Source: Trinickia dinghuensis (GTDB lineage Bacteria; Pseudomonadota; Gammaproteobacteria; Burkholderiales; Burkholderiaceae). Taken from it: a stretch of DNA of 64,000 nucleotides. Positions within the stretch are counted from its first letter, which is position 1, and the number at the start of each line of letters is the position of its first letter. Below, in pieces: positions 35,598 to 44,425 of this stretch. The notes under the pieces were generated by a model. That model had not been told where the DNA came from, made no database searches, and saw only the letters and a list, made by a program, of their open reading frames with translations. The stretch lies in NCBI RefSeq assembly GCF_003367175.1, contig NZ_QRGA01000001.1, positions 124,001-188,000 on the forward strand. The letters are read 5' to 3'. Position numbers and translations under genes: made by a program.

Positions 35598-36242
35598 TTA
35601 TGGCGAAACAAAGTCCGGCTGTAAGCTCGGCTGTGCCGCCGCAAACGCCGGATGCTCGCTCGCATGCCGAAACACGGCCTGACTCAGCGGATACTCATCC
35701 AGCTCGCAGCCCATTCTCAGCGCATTCGCCATCTGCGGCACGAGACAGCAATCCGCTAGCGTCGGTGTGTCGCCGAAGCACCATGGGCGGCTGCCATATT
35801 TGGCGAGCAGCCGCTCCGCCGCGGCCATGCCCTCGTCAATCCAATGCCTGTACCACGCGCTCTTTTGCTCCGGCGTGACCCTCAACTCCTGATCGAGGTA
35901 CCGAAGTACACGAAGATTGTTGATTGGATGCATATCGCACGAAATCAGGTACGACAGTTCCAGAACACGGGCGCGCCGATCGAGATCGTCAGGAATCAAC
36001 TTTGGGCTGGGAAAACGCACATCGAGCCAGTCGATGATCGCTAACGACTGCCCGAGGCTGAAATCACCATCGACCAGTGCCGGCACGGCCGCGGAGGGGT
36101 TGGTCCGATCCACGTAGCCGGCATCGCGATGTTCCCCGGTCCGGATATTCACCGGCACATAGTCGAACGGCACGCCTTTGAGCGCCAGCGCGATGCGCGT
36201 GCGATACGACGTCGAGCTGTTGAAGAAACTGTGAAGTTGCAT
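35598..36242 (-). CDS. nagL: maleylpyruvate isomerase, zeta-class GST fold
   Basis: 214 residues. N-terminal thioredoxin-like domain with the active-site segment SSTSYRTRIALALKG typical of zeta-class enzymes, and the helical domain with CDMHPINNLRVLRYL and GDTPTLADCCLVPQM. Family members isomerise maleylacetoacetate or maleylpyruvate using glutathione. Because it ends an operon with gentisate 1,2-dioxygenase and an FAH-type hydrolase, the maleylpyruvate reaction (cis-trans to fumarylpyruvate) is the expected one. Starts 15 nt after nagK. Confidence 0.9.
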   Translation of the reverse strand: MQLHSFFNSSTSYRTRIALALKGVPFDYVPVNIRTGEHRDAGYVDRTNPSAAVPALVDGDFSLGQSLAIIDWLDVRFPSPKLIPDDLDRRARVLELSYLISCDMHPINNLRVLRYLDQELRVTPEQKSAWYRHWIDEGMAAAERLLAKYGSRPWCFGDTPTLADCCLVPQMANALRMGCELDEYPLSQAVFRHASEHPAFAAAQPSLQPDFVSP

Positions 36243-36257
36243 GGCCTGTCTTCTCGA

Positions 36258-36956
36258 TCACACTACCCGTGCCCGCAACTCGCCCAGCCGCTCGATGCCC
36301 ACAACCATGAGATCGCCGGCCCTGACTGCCCCCACGCCTTCGGGCGTTCCCGTGTAAATCAGATCGCCGGGTTCGAGCCGGAAGAACCTCGATAGATCGG
36401 CGATGGTTTCGGCAACCGACCAGATCAAATGCGACACGTCGCTCTTCTGCTTCGTTTCCCCATTCAAGGTCAGCCATATCGGCGCGCTTTCAAAGTGCCC
36501 GACGTCGCTCGCGCGGTAGACCGGCCCGATCGGCGCCGAACGGTCGAACGCCTTGCCGATCTCCCACGGGCGCCCCATCTCTCGCATCTTCATCTGCAGA
36601 TCGCGACGCGTCATGTCGAGGCCGATGGCGTAGCCGTACACATGCTCGAGCGCTTTCTCCACCTGGATGTCGGATCCCGACTGGCCGATCACCGCGACAA
36701 GCTCCGCCTCGTAGTGATAATTGGCCGTCTGCGACGGATACGCCAACTCGAGCGTTTCGCCTTCGGCTACGGGCACCACCGCGTCGGTGGGCTTGCAGAA
36801 GAAGAATGGCGGCTCGCGGTCGGGATCGAATCCCATCTCGCGCGCATGCGCCGCGTAGTTTCGGCCGACGCAATACACGCGACGCACGGCGATCGTCGTG
36901 TCGCTACCGGCAACGGGGATGGCGACGGGCGCCTCGGGAGGGAATACAAACGCCAT
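36258..36956 (-). CDS. nagK: fumarylpyruvate hydrolase (FAH family)
   Basis: 232 residues from the ATG at 36956, with AAGGAA upstream; the 25 extra in-frame residues before it are unsupported. Fumarylacetoacetase C-terminal fold: VYCVGRNYAAHAREMG, FFFCKPTDAVVP, NYHYEAELVAVIG (metal-binding Glu pair) and the GDLIYTGTPEGVGAV signature. Cleaves fumarylpyruvate to fumarate and pyruvate, the last step of the gentisate route. Sits between nagI and nagL, as in nagIKL of Ralstonia U2. Confidence 0.92.
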   Translation of the reverse strand: MAFVFPPEAPVAIPVAGSDTTIAVRRVYCVGRNYAAHAREMGFDPDREPPFFFCKPTDAVVPVAEGETLELAYPSQTANYHYEAELVAVIGQSGSDIQVEKALEHVYGYAIGLDMTRRDLQMKMREMGRPWEIGKAFDRSAPIGPVYRASDVGHFESAPIWLTLNGETKQKSDVSHLIWSVAETIADLSRFFRLEPGDLIYTGTPEGVGAVRAGDLMVVGIERLGELRARVV

Positions 36957-37068
36957 GATGAGAGGTTCCTTGCTTGAATGAGTTACGTGAGTATTGCTCA
37001 GGTAGATTGAAATAAATTTTGTGCAGAACATGCGGCGACCGGGTCGACGGCCCGATGCCCGTCGGCGG

Positions 37069-38121
37069 TTACAGCCGCGCCTCGCGCAACAAATTCAATG
37101 CCGCTAACACAGGGCGATCGGAGTAGCTGAACAACACGCAATCGCTACTTGCACTGAGGCTGACCGGTTGCCATGACGGCGCGACGAATACGTCGTGCGC
37201 ATCGAAACCAAACGCTTTCCCGCCGATTCGCGCAACACCGCTTCCTTCGACCGCGCAGTAGATCGTTGCATCGGTGCTGCGGTACGTCTTCCCTGCAAAG
37301 CCGGCCGGCAGGAACTGCATGAACGTGGCAATCGTGGGCATCGGCCAGCCTCCTGTCATCGGATTGACGTACCGAAGCTTCACGCCGTCGTATTCATCGA
37401 GATCCCCATTCCGATAGAGCGCGTCGAGCGCTTCCCGGCTGCGCTCGTAGGGATAGCTGAATATCGGCGAAGTCGGATCCGTGACACGATGGCGAACCGG
37501 CGCCATGTTGTGTCCGAACCGCGCAAAGCTGTCGCCCTCGGGCCGGAGCACCGGCTGCGTGAGCTCCGGATAGGTTTCGGCAAAACCCGCATCGAGATGG
37601 CCGACCAAAGGAATATCGAGGCCGTCGAGCCAAACCACCGGCTCGCCACCGGCCTCAATGGCCGGATTCCCGTGGTCGTGCCAAGTCCACGACGGCGTAA
37701 TGATGAAATCTCCCGGATGCATGGTGGTTCGCTCACCGTCGACGGCCGTCCACGCACCGTGCCCCTCGACGATGAATCGCAGCGCGGATTGCGTATGCCG
37801 ATGGCTCGGTGCAAGCTCGCCGGGCAAGATCAACTGCAAACCGGCATACAACGTCGACGTGATGCTCGATTTCCCCGGCAACCCGGGGTTTTCCAGCACG
37901 AGGACGCGCCGCACCGCTTCCTCGGCACTGATCAGCGACCCGGCTTCCATCACGAGATCACGGATATCCGCGTACTTCCAGATCGCGGCAACGGCCTGAG
38001 GCCTTGGCTCCTTCGGAACAAGGCTGTGCAGCGATTCCCAAAGCGGCGACAACCCCTGCGCTTCCAGTTGTCGATAGTAGGCGGCGCGCTGCTCGCTCAG
38101 GGTCGTGGCAGTGATGGACAT
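37069..38121 (-). CDS. nagI: gentisate 1,2-dioxygenase
   Basis: 350 residues, bicupin. The N-terminal cupin carries the Fe(II) ligands His107 and His109 ([12 protein letters not shown]) and His148 (SWTWHDHGN). The C-terminal cupin is visible as [22 protein letters not shown] and [17 protein letters not shown]. Opens the gentisate ring between C1 and C2 to give maleylpyruvate. Encoded 10 nt after the ferredoxin gene, within one salicylate operon. Confidence 0.95.
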   Translation of the reverse strand: MSITATTLSEQRAAYYRQLEAQGLSPLWESLHSLVPKEPRPQAVAAIWKYADIRDLVMEAGSLISAEEAVRRVLVLENPGLPGKSSITSTLYAGLQLILPGELAPSHRHTQSALRFIVEGHGAWTAVDGERTTMHPGDFIITPSWTWHDHGNPAIEAGGEPVVWLDGLDIPLVGHLDAGFAETYPELTQPVLRPEGDSFARFGHNMAPVRHRVTDPTSPIFSYPYERSREALDALYRNGDLDEYDGVKLRYVNPMTGGWPMPTIATFMQFLPAGFAGKTYRSTDATIYCAVEGSGVARIGGKAFGFDAHDVFVAPSWQPVSLSASSDCVLFSYSDRPVLAALNLLREARL

Positions 38122-38131
38122 CTCGTGATCC

Positions 38132-38443
38132 TTATAGTTCGACGAAGACGCAGCCGTCCTCGACCTTCACGGGATACGTGCGAATATCCGACGTCAAAGG
38201 CTCGCACATTGCCTTGCCGGACCGCACGTCAAACTTGCCCTGATGCAATGGGCACTCGATCTCGTGCCCATCGAGAAACCCGTCGCACAAGCGAGCGTGC
38301 CCATGAGTGCAGATGTTGTCCGTCGCAAACACCTCGCCCCCGACACCGTAGATCGCCAACTCCTGGCCACCCGCATTCACCGCGGTCACGTCGTCCACCG
38401 GAACCGCCGACAACGCGATCACTTTCATCCACTGCTTTTCCAT
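38132..38443 (-). CDS. nagAb: Rieske ferredoxin of salicylate 5-hydroxylase
   Basis: 103 residues. Rieske ligands Cys45 and His47 (ICTHGH), Cys64 and His67 (CPLHQGKF). Carries electrons from the reductase encoded by nagAa to the NagGH oxygenase. Gene order and the flanking oxygenase subunits identify it. Same length and ligand spacing as the ferredoxin at 19168. Confidence 0.93.
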   Translation of the reverse strand: MEKQWMKVIALSAVPVDDVTAVNAGGQELAIYGVGGEVFATDNICTHGHARLCDGFLDGHEIECPLHQGKFDVRSGKAMCEPLTSDIRTYPVKVEDGCVFVEL

Positions 38444-38451
38444 GACTCACC

Positions 38452-38925
38452 TCAGAGGGGATAGATGATCGAGTTCGCGATCATTTCGCTGTCGAAGACG
38501 CAAACCTTCGATTCGAACTTGAGGCCGGCCGCCGTGCGGCGAATCGTGTCGAGGTAACGTCCTACGTTGAATACCGTGGGCAGTTCATCGGGCTTGGTCC
38601 GAAACACGGCGTAGTTGGCTTCCGTATCGATTCGCCCTTCTTCAGCGCACAAGATGCGCGGCACACCGATTACGTGGCGCTGATAGTACGGATCGTGAAA
38701 GATCGTTTCGGTAATGCCATACACGCGGTCTTTCAACATGCCCTTGCTTTCGAACGCGAGCGTGGCAAGCGGCAGCCCGCGATCGAAGTTCTCGCGAGGC
38801 TGGATCTTGTACGTGCATTCGTCCGTAAAGAATTCGGGCCACTTGTCCCAGTCGTTGGTGTCGACGACCGACGCGTAATCCGCGTAGAGTGAAAGTACTT
38901 CTTGATAGGTTTCGAAATCGAGCAT
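38452..38925 (-). CDS. nagH: salicylate 5-hydroxylase small (beta) subunit
   Basis: 157 residues with the NTF2-like fold of ring-hydroxylating dioxygenase beta subunits: MLDFETYQEVLSLYADYASVVDTND at the start and a C-terminal DSEMIANSIIYPL. Structural partner of NagG; no cofactor. Begins one base after the stop of nagG and ends 8 nt before nagAb, indicating tight coupling. Confidence 0.93.
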   Translation of the reverse strand: MLDFETYQEVLSLYADYASVVDTNDWDKWPEFFTDECTYKIQPRENFDRGLPLATLAFESKGMLKDRVYGITETIFHDPYYQRHVIGVPRILCAEEGRIDTEANYAVFRTKPDELPTVFNVGRYLDTIRRTAAGLKFESKVCVFDSEMIANSIIYPL

Positions 38926-38926
38926 C

Positions 38927-40183
38927 TCAGACCTCCATCACGCGACGCCAGTAGTCGTACATGCCGCGTATCAGCGTTTCCGTCACCATGTGGTCGGTAT
39001 TGGCAACCTCGCGCCCGCCCAATTCAGCGATCGTTCGATGGAACGGTTTCTGTTCGAAACCTTCCTGCGAGAATTCGATGACTTCACCGTCATCGGCAGA
39101 AACGAAACCCGCGGGCCCGAACAGATTCGCTTGACGCAAACGCCGGCGCGTCATTTCATCGGTATCGTCCTCGAATCCGAAATGCGTCCAAACGAAGTCG
39201 AACGAACCGTTCCCGTTCGGCTGAATATGGCGCGTCGACACCGAGTTGACCTGCTGCTGAACGATCACGCTCGGGAAAATCGTCATCATCACGGCGGTCG
39301 GATCACCCCACCACGGCTCGTGCACGACATCCAAGAACCGATCGTCGTTCAGCGTCATGCGATCCTTGAAGCTCGTGACGCCGCTCGTGACTTCGCCCTT
39401 TCCGCCGGTGCCGCGCGTCGAGATCATCGCCGCGTGGCGAAATTGATCGTCCATCTTCAGTTCCGACTTGTTGTCTGCGCGCCAAAGGCCGAACGTGACG
39501 AACCAGGTGTGGAGCAGCCCCGGATGATAGGGATCCTTGATGTTCTCCTGCATCAGCTTCCAGTTGCCGGGAATGCGTTGCCGGTTATAGCCGAGGATCT
39601 TCAGCTTGCGGCCGTCGAATACACGGTCGAAATATTCGAGGATGGTCGGTCCGAGGTAGGTCTCGAGCGACGGAAGCTCATAGTCGAACGATGCAAAGAT
39701 CACGCCGTTTCGGCAGGCGACGTTGAGCTTCGTCAGTCCGTGCTGCGTCGGATCGAAATCGGCCGGCATGCCGCCGTTCACTTTCCCATCGGCCTTTACG
39801 CCTCGGCGGAACGGAACGCCGACGAGGTTCCCCTTCAGGTCGTAATTCCATTGATGGTACGGGCAGGTGAAATCCTTCCGGTTGCCGAATTTCTCGCGGC
39901 AAAAGCGCACGCCGCGATGCGCGCAGACGTTTTCGACGACGGCAACTTCTCCGTCTTGAGTACGCGTGACGATCACCGAGCGCTCGCCGACAACCGTGCG
40001 CTTGAAATCGCCCGGATTCGGGATTTCGGCTTCGAGGCCAACGTAGCACCAGTGATTCGCATAGAAGAAGCGATCGAGTTCGCGTCGATAGGTTTGCTCG
40101 TCCGTGTACGCCCAGAACGGAATACGACTCGAACCCTCCTCCTTCCAGCTCGGCCGCGCGAAGGTAACGGGCGCCTCACTCAT
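38927..40183 (-). CDS. nagG: salicylate 5-hydroxylase large (alpha) subunit
   Basis: 418 residues. Rieske ligands Cys87 and His89 (VCAHRG), Cys107 and His110 (CPYHQW); the mononuclear iron site is in NIKDPYHPGLLHTW. Adds one oxygen to salicylate at C5 to give gentisate. Size, the KDPYHPGLLH pattern and the company of nagAa, nagH, nagAb and gentisate genes make this assignment firm; a related anthranilate or 3-substituted-salicylate hydroxylase is the alternative. Confidence 0.93.
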   Translation of the reverse strand: MSEAPVTFARPSWKEEGSSRIPFWAYTDEQTYRRELDRFFYANHWCYVGLEAEIPNPGDFKRTVVGERSVIVTRTQDGEVAVVENVCAHRGVRFCREKFGNRKDFTCPYHQWNYDLKGNLVGVPFRRGVKADGKVNGGMPADFDPTQHGLTKLNVACRNGVIFASFDYELPSLETYLGPTILEYFDRVFDGRKLKILGYNRQRIPGNWKLMQENIKDPYHPGLLHTWFVTFGLWRADNKSELKMDDQFRHAAMISTRGTGGKGEVTSGVTSFKDRMTLNDDRFLDVVHEPWWGDPTAVMMTIFPSVIVQQQVNSVSTRHIQPNGNGSFDFVWTHFGFEDDTDEMTRRRLRQANLFGPAGFVSADDGEVIEFSQEGFEQKPFHRTIAELGGREVANTDHMVTETLIRGMYDYWRRVMEV

Positions 40184-40232
40184 GATTCGTCTCCTGATTT
40201 GAAAACTTTAAAAGCGTTGCAAATGACGGATG

Positions 40233-41219
40233 TCAAACGCCGCTCGCATAAAATGCATCGGCGTACACGTGTTCTGCCAGGACGCCCTTTTGACGGAGCA
40301 GGATCGTCGAGGCATCGACCATCGCCGGCGCACCGGCGATGTACGCCCGCCAGCTTTTCAGGCTGTCCCAATCGTGTTTGACCGCATCGGTCACGACGCC
40401 CGTTCGATACGGCCCCGGCTCGTTCGACGACGTCACGACGACGTGAACGGTCAAGCTCGGCAACCTTGCCTTGAGTTCGTCGAGCCACGCCATGCCATAG
40501 ATGTCTCGCGGCGAGCGAACGCCGAAGTAGAGATCCACCGGGTGCGTCAACCCGCGATCGGCCATCCCGCGAACGATCGACAAGATCGGCGCGAGGCCCG
40601 TGCCGCCGGCAATGCAGATGATCGGATCGGACGTCTTCGTTCGCAGATAGGCGGTACCGAGCGGCCCGCTCAACCGAACGGCGTCTCCCACCTTCAATTG
40701 CGTAGCGACATACGAGGTGACGCGCCCGCCCGGCACGACGCGAATGTGAAACTCCGCTTCGTCGCCGCCCGCGGCAACCGCCATCGAATACGGCCGGACA
40801 AGCTCCGGCGAGAATTGCAGCGATGCGTACTGCCCCGGAGAAAACGCGAACGGCTTGGACAGTGCCAGCCGCACGCGCTTGATGTCGTGCGTCAGATCCT
40901 CGATGCCGACAACTGTCGTCTTGATGATCTTCGACGGATGGACGACGATCTCGTCGACCTCGGGAATCTCTATCACGCAGTCTTCGACGAGCGTCGCCTG
41001 GCAAGCGAGCACCAATTCTCCGTCGGTTGCCGGGCGGTTCGTCTCGGCTGCCCCTGTTACCAGCACGTTGCCCGATACGATTCGGCATCGGCACGTGCCG
41101 CATCGCCCCGCCGTGCAGCTGTACGAGATCGGGACCTGATGATTGCGTAGCGCCTCCAGCAGATTGTCGCCTGAACGAACATCGAGCGTTCTCTGCAGCG
41201 GCAAGATAGATACTTCCAT
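40233..41219 (-). CDS. nagAa: ferredoxin reductase of salicylate 5-hydroxylase
   Basis: 328 residues. N-terminal plant-type [2Fe-2S] domain (SYSCTAGRCGTCRCRIVSG) then FAD domain with RPYSMAVA and NAD domain with IICIAGGTGLAPILSIVRGM. Oxidises NAD(P)H and reduces NagAb. First gene of the operon, divergent from nagR. In this window it is the only intact reductase of its type, so it could in principle also serve the VanA-like oxygenase at 25863 whose own reductase is broken, although VanA systems normally need no separate ferredoxin. Confidence 0.93.
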   Translation of the reverse strand: MEVSILPLQRTLDVRSGDNLLEALRNHQVPISYSCTAGRCGTCRCRIVSGNVLVTGAAETNRPATDGELVLACQATLVEDCVIEIPEVDEIVVHPSKIIKTTVVGIEDLTHDIKRVRLALSKPFAFSPGQYASLQFSPELVRPYSMAVAAGGDEAEFHIRVVPGGRVTSYVATQLKVGDAVRLSGPLGTAYLRTKTSDPIICIAGGTGLAPILSIVRGMADRGLTHPVDLYFGVRSPRDIYGMAWLDELKARLPSLTVHVVVTSSNEPGPYRTGVVTDAVKHDWDSLKSWRAYIAGAPAMVDASTILLRQKGVLAEHVYADAFYASGV

Positions 41220-41307
41220 GGGCCTGCGTCTCCGAATCGTTCAACCTATGGGGCGCATGATGCGCTCGCCTCCGCTATTGATAAATAGAAATACGTTGAT
41301 AAGACAC

Positions 41308-41322
41308 ATCACTGACAGTGAT
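41308..41322. promoter_or_regulatory. LysR-type T-N11-A box between nagAa and nagR
   Basis: ATCACTGACAGTGAT is an interrupted palindrome with 6-bp arms (ATCACT/AGTGAT) that fits the LysR consensus T-N11-A. It lies in the 135-bp divergent gap, 32 bp before nagR and 88 bp before nagAa, where NagR is expected to bind for salicylate-dependent activation and autoregulation. Confidence 0.55.
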
Positions 41323-41354
41323 AATGCGATCGAAGCGAAGGAAGGAGACCAAAG

Positions 41355-42257
41355 ATGGAACTCAAGGACATCGACCTGAACCTGCTCGTCGTATTCAACG
41401 AGTTGCTGCGGCAGCGGCGTGTATCGGCCGTCGCCGCCACCCTCGGCATTTCGCAGCCCGCGATCAGCAACGCGCTGAACCGGCTCAGAAAAGTGCTCGG
41501 CGACGAACTGTTTCTGCGCACGTCGAAGGGAATGACGCCGACGCCGTTCGCGGAAACACTTGCCGAGTCGGTCGGGTATGCGCTTGGGACGCTGCACGAT
41601 GCGCTGAATGTGAAATCGGGCTTCGATCCGAGCACCAGCACGCGTGCGTTTACCGTTGCGATGACCGATATCGGCGAGATTTACTTTCTGCCCGGCCTCA
41701 TGAAGCACCTGGCCAAGGTCGCGCCTGGCGTGTCGATCAGCACGGTGCGCAATCAGTCGGACGCGCTGCGCGACGAGATGGAGCGCGGCAATGTGGATCT
41801 CGCGATCGGCTTCCTGCCCGATCTGAAGTCGGGCTTCTTCCAGCGGCGTCTCTTTCGTCAGAAATATGTGTGTCTGTTCCGGAAGGGACATCCGCTCGCC
41901 AAAACCGGCATGACGACGAAAGCGTTCTTGGATTCCGAGCACGTCTCTATCGTGGCCGAAGGCACGGGGCACGGCATGGTCGATGCCGCGATTCAGCGGG
42001 CCGGCCATCAGCGCAACGTCCACCTGCGCGTACCGCACTTCGTCGCGGTCGGCCACATCCTGCAGACAACCGATCTCGTTGCCGTCGTGCCCGAAGCCTA
42101 TGCGGTCCGCACGCTCGCGCCGTTCGACCTCGTCAGTGCGCCGTGCCCGCTGAAGATCCCCGACATCACGATCAACGTGCTGTGGCATGCGCGCAATCAT
42201 CGCGAGCCCGGCAATCAATGGCTAAGGCAACTGGTGTTCGATGAGTTTTCGATTTAG
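41355..42257 (+). CDS. nagR: LysR-family activator of salicylate degradation (NagR/NahR type)
   Basis: 300 residues, with AAGGAGACC upstream. N-terminus MELKDIDLNLLVVFNELLRQRRVSAVAATLGISQPAISNALNRLR is the hallmark of the NahR/NagR/NodD-like branch, followed by DELFLRTSKGMTPTPFAE. The effector domain ends VPEAYAVRTLAPFDL. Members of this branch bind salicylate and activate the nag/nah promoters. Divergent position next to nagAa supports the same role here. Confidence 0.9.
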   Translation: MELKDIDLNLLVVFNELLRQRRVSAVAATLGISQPAISNALNRLRKVLGDELFLRTSKGMTPTPFAETLAESVGYALGTLHDALNVKSGFDPSTSTRAFTVAMTDIGEIYFLPGLMKHLAKVAPGVSISTVRNQSDALRDEMERGNVDLAIGFLPDLKSGFFQRRLFRQKYVCLFRKGHPLAKTGMTTKAFLDSEHVSIVAEGTGHGMVDAAIQRAGHQRNVHLRVPHFVAVGHILQTTDLVAVVPEAYAVRTLAPFDLVSAPCPLKIPDITINVLWHARNHREPGNQWLRQLVFDEFSI

Positions 42258-42332
42258 GACTTTCCCTACGCCAACCATCCACCCGTCCCGGCGGGCGCAG
42301 ACCGGGGGCCGGGCCGCATCAAAATAACGGTT

Positions 42333-42351
42333 GTGAATGTCGCTCATTCAC
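42333..42351. promoter_or_regulatory. inverted repeat GTGAATG-N5-CATTCAC upstream of porin
   Basis: Perfect 7-bp arms with a 5-bp spacer, 79 bp before the porin start. The right arm continues as ATTCACGCAC, which matches the first eight bases of the NahR box as I recall it (ATTCACGCT-N2-TGAT); the second half is not matched. A candidate NagR site tying the porin to salicylate. Confidence 0.4.
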
Positions 42352-42430
42352 GCACTCGCGTAGACGCGCCTACGACGACTCGGCAACCTTCGTGACACTT
42401 AAAAGAAACAAACATAGTCACGGAGACGAA

Positions 42431-43564
42431 ATGAAGTTATCGACATGGTTTGTCACGGGGCTCGCCGCATTCAGCGCATCGGCATTCGCCCAAAGCGGCG
42501 TCACGTTGTACGGGGTGATCGACACCGGGATCGAATATGTTTCACATGCCGATGCCGCCGGCGACAACGTGCTACGCATGCCTGGCGTCACCGGCGAATT
42601 GCCCTCACGGTGGGGACTGCGAGGCGTCGAGGATCTCGGCGGCGGACTGAAGACCGTATTCCAACTCGAAAGCGGCTTCAATCCCAAAGCCGGCGACATG
42701 GGGCAAGGCGGCCGGCTGTTCGGGCGCCAGGCTTGGGTCGGATTGCAAGGCCCCTGGGGCACCGTGTCGTTCGGGCGACAGTACACGATGACGTTCTGGG
42801 GGCTCGCGGATTCCGACATCCTGGGTCCGGACATTTACGGCAGCGCGTCGCTCGACGCCTATATCCCCAATGCACGCAGCGATAACACGGTGGCTTACAA
42901 GGGGACGTTTCATGGTTTGACGCTCGGCGCGACGTACTCTTTCGGCCGCGACTCGGCCGGAACCGGCAACTCGCCAGGCCAAGGCACCTGCGCGGGCCAG
43001 GTCGCCGGGCATGCCAGCCAGTGCCGTCAATGGAGCGCAATGGCGAAGTACGACATGAAGGCATTCGGTGTGTCCGCCGCCTATGACGAGCAACGTGGGG
43101 GCACGGGCGCCGCGGCAAATTTCTTCAACGGCGTCGCACCGTTCGCGTTGACCAACGAGGGAGACAAGGATAGCCGGACGCAGGTCAGCGCATATGGGAT
43201 GCTTGGTCCAGTCAAGCTGGGCGCCGGCTGGATCGGGCGCCACGTGGAGACCGTTTCGCCCGCAGTGCCCGACGTGCGTTCGAATTTGTTCTTTGCCGGG
43301 GCGTCGTATCTCGTCACGCCCACCGTTCTACTCGATGGCGAAGCGTTCCGCATCGTCGATAGCGAGCAAGACACTCGCGCAACGATGACCACGTTGAGAG
43401 GCACCTACTTCTTGTCGAAAGCCACGGCCGTTTATCTCCAGACCTCGTATTTGTGCAATAGCGCGAAAGCGCATTACAGCTTGAGCTCGGGAGGCGGCGG
43501 TACGACGCCCGCCGCCGGTAATGGCCAGTTGGGCGTGATGGCGGGCATACGGCACATGTTTTGA
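42431..43564 (+). CDS. outer-membrane porin (burkholderial OmpC-like)
   Basis: 377 residues from the ATG at 42431 (CGGAGACG upstream). Signal peptide MKLSTWFVTGLAAFSASAFA, first strand QSGVTLYGVIDTGIEYVS, FGRQAWVGLQGPWGTVSFGRQ loop-3 region, terminal GVMAGIRHMF. Contains an insertion with paired Cys near residues 186-194 (GQGTCAGQVAGHASQCR), which may form a disulphide in an external loop. Lies downstream of nagR and could be a salicylate-entry porin. Confidence 0.92.
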   Translation: MKLSTWFVTGLAAFSASAFAQSGVTLYGVIDTGIEYVSHADAAGDNVLRMPGVTGELPSRWGLRGVEDLGGGLKTVFQLESGFNPKAGDMGQGGRLFGRQAWVGLQGPWGTVSFGRQYTMTFWGLADSDILGPDIYGSASLDAYIPNARSDNTVAYKGTFHGLTLGATYSFGRDSAGTGNSPGQGTCAGQVAGHASQCRQWSAMAKYDMKAFGVSAAYDEQRGGTGAAANFFNGVAPFALTNEGDKDSRTQVSAYGMLGPVKLGAGWIGRHVETVSPAVPDVRSNLFFAGASYLVTPTVLLDGEAFRIVDSEQDTRATMTTLRGTYFLSKATAVYLQTSYLCNSAKAHYSLSSGGGGTTPAAGNGQLGVMAGIRHMF

Positions 43565-43575
43565 CGGGACCTGCC

Positions 43576-43606
43576 CGCCACGGCCGCACTTGGCGCGGCC
43601 GTGGCG
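43576..43606 (+). terminator. strong hairpin after porin
   Basis: 12-bp perfect stem CGCCACGGCCGC / GCGGCCGTGGCG with a 7-nt loop, beginning 12 nt past the porin stop. No T-tract follows, so termination would need another factor; it would also stabilise the 3' end of the porin mRNA. Confidence 0.6.
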
Positions 43607-43774
43607 CGTAAGGCGCTTGGCATCGCTAACCGAACCCTCCAACCTGCGCGCGGCAACAGACCTTACACACTGTTACGCCGCGCCCCCTCACAGCCAATCC
43701 GGCTTTCCCTATACTCCGATCCGCAACCCATTCATTTGCGCTTTTCGAGCGCGCGATCGATACAGAGAAATCCG

Positions 43775-44407
43775 ATGAAACGCCTCACGCTGACCAAGAC
43801 CGCCCTCCTCGTTCCGCTCGTCGCGGCCTCGGCGTTATCGCTCACCGCGTGCGTTGCGCCGAATCCGTACGGAGCCTATGGTTCCCAGCCTCAGTACGCG
43901 CAGCCGGCCTACGGTCAGCCACAATACGCTCAGCCGGCGCAGCCGCAGTACGCGCAACCCCAGTATCCCCAGCCGCAATATGCTCAGCCGGACGACCAGC
44001 AGCCCGCCTATGCGCCGCCGCCTCCGCCCCCGGCACCCGCGCCCACGTATGCTCAGCCGCAGGGCGGCTACGGCGAACAATACGGCACCATCGCCGGCAT
44101 TCGCCCGATCGGTGGAGCAACGAGTCCCTCGGGTGTAGCAGGCACGCTCGTCGGCGCACTTGTCGGTGGAGTAATCGGCAATCAATTCGGCCGCGGACAC
44201 GGACGCGATGCCGCAACGGTAGTCGGTGCCGTCGGCGGTGCGGTGGCAGGCAATCAGATCGGCCAAAGCATGGGCCAGCCCGCCGGCTATCGCGTCGACA
44301 TTCAATTGAGCGACGGCACGATGCGCTCGCTCGACATGCAATCGCCGGGCGATCTGCGTCCGGGCGATCGCGTACGCATCGACGGGAATCAGATCTCGCG
44401 GTATTGA
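43775..44407 (+). CDS. glycine-zipper outer-membrane lipoprotein with QPQYAQP repeats
   Basis: 210 residues from the ATG at 43775; the longer frame upstream has no support. Lipoprotein signal peptide with lipobox LTAC, lipidated Cys26. Residues 37-73 are a low-complexity run of QPQYAQP/QPAYGQP units, then a polyproline stretch (80-90). Residues about 123-168 form a Gly-zipper 2TM domain (GTLVGALVGGVIGNQFG, VVGAVGGAVAGNQIG), as in SlyB-like proteins, and a short C-terminal beta domain. Probably an envelope-integrity protein. It is not connected with the catabolic genes around it. Confidence 0.85.
   Translation: MKRLTLTKTALLVPLVAASALSLTACVAPNPYGAYGSQPQYAQPAYGQPQYAQPAQPQYAQPQYPQPQYAQPDDQQPAYAPPPPPPAPAPTYAQPQGGYGEQYGTIAGIRPIGGATSPSGVAGTLVGALVGGVIGNQFGRGHGRDAATVVGAVGGAVAGNQIGQSMGQPAGYRVDIQLSDGTMRSLDMQSPGDLRPGDRVRIDGNQISRY
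43883..43993 (+). repeat. coding minisatellite-like QPQYAQP repeat
   Basis: Degenerate tandem units of CAG-CCG-CAG/CAA-TAC-GCG/GCT encode Gln-Pro-Gln-Tyr-Ala/Pro seven or so times in the linker of the lipoprotein. Synonymous variation between units suggests it is not a very recent expansion. Confidence 0.7.
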
Positions 44408-44425
44408 GAAAAAAGGGCTAGAAGT

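Noticed and set aside
38990-40381. 463-residue plus-strand open frame
   Set aside because: Antisense to nagG; no recognisable motif.
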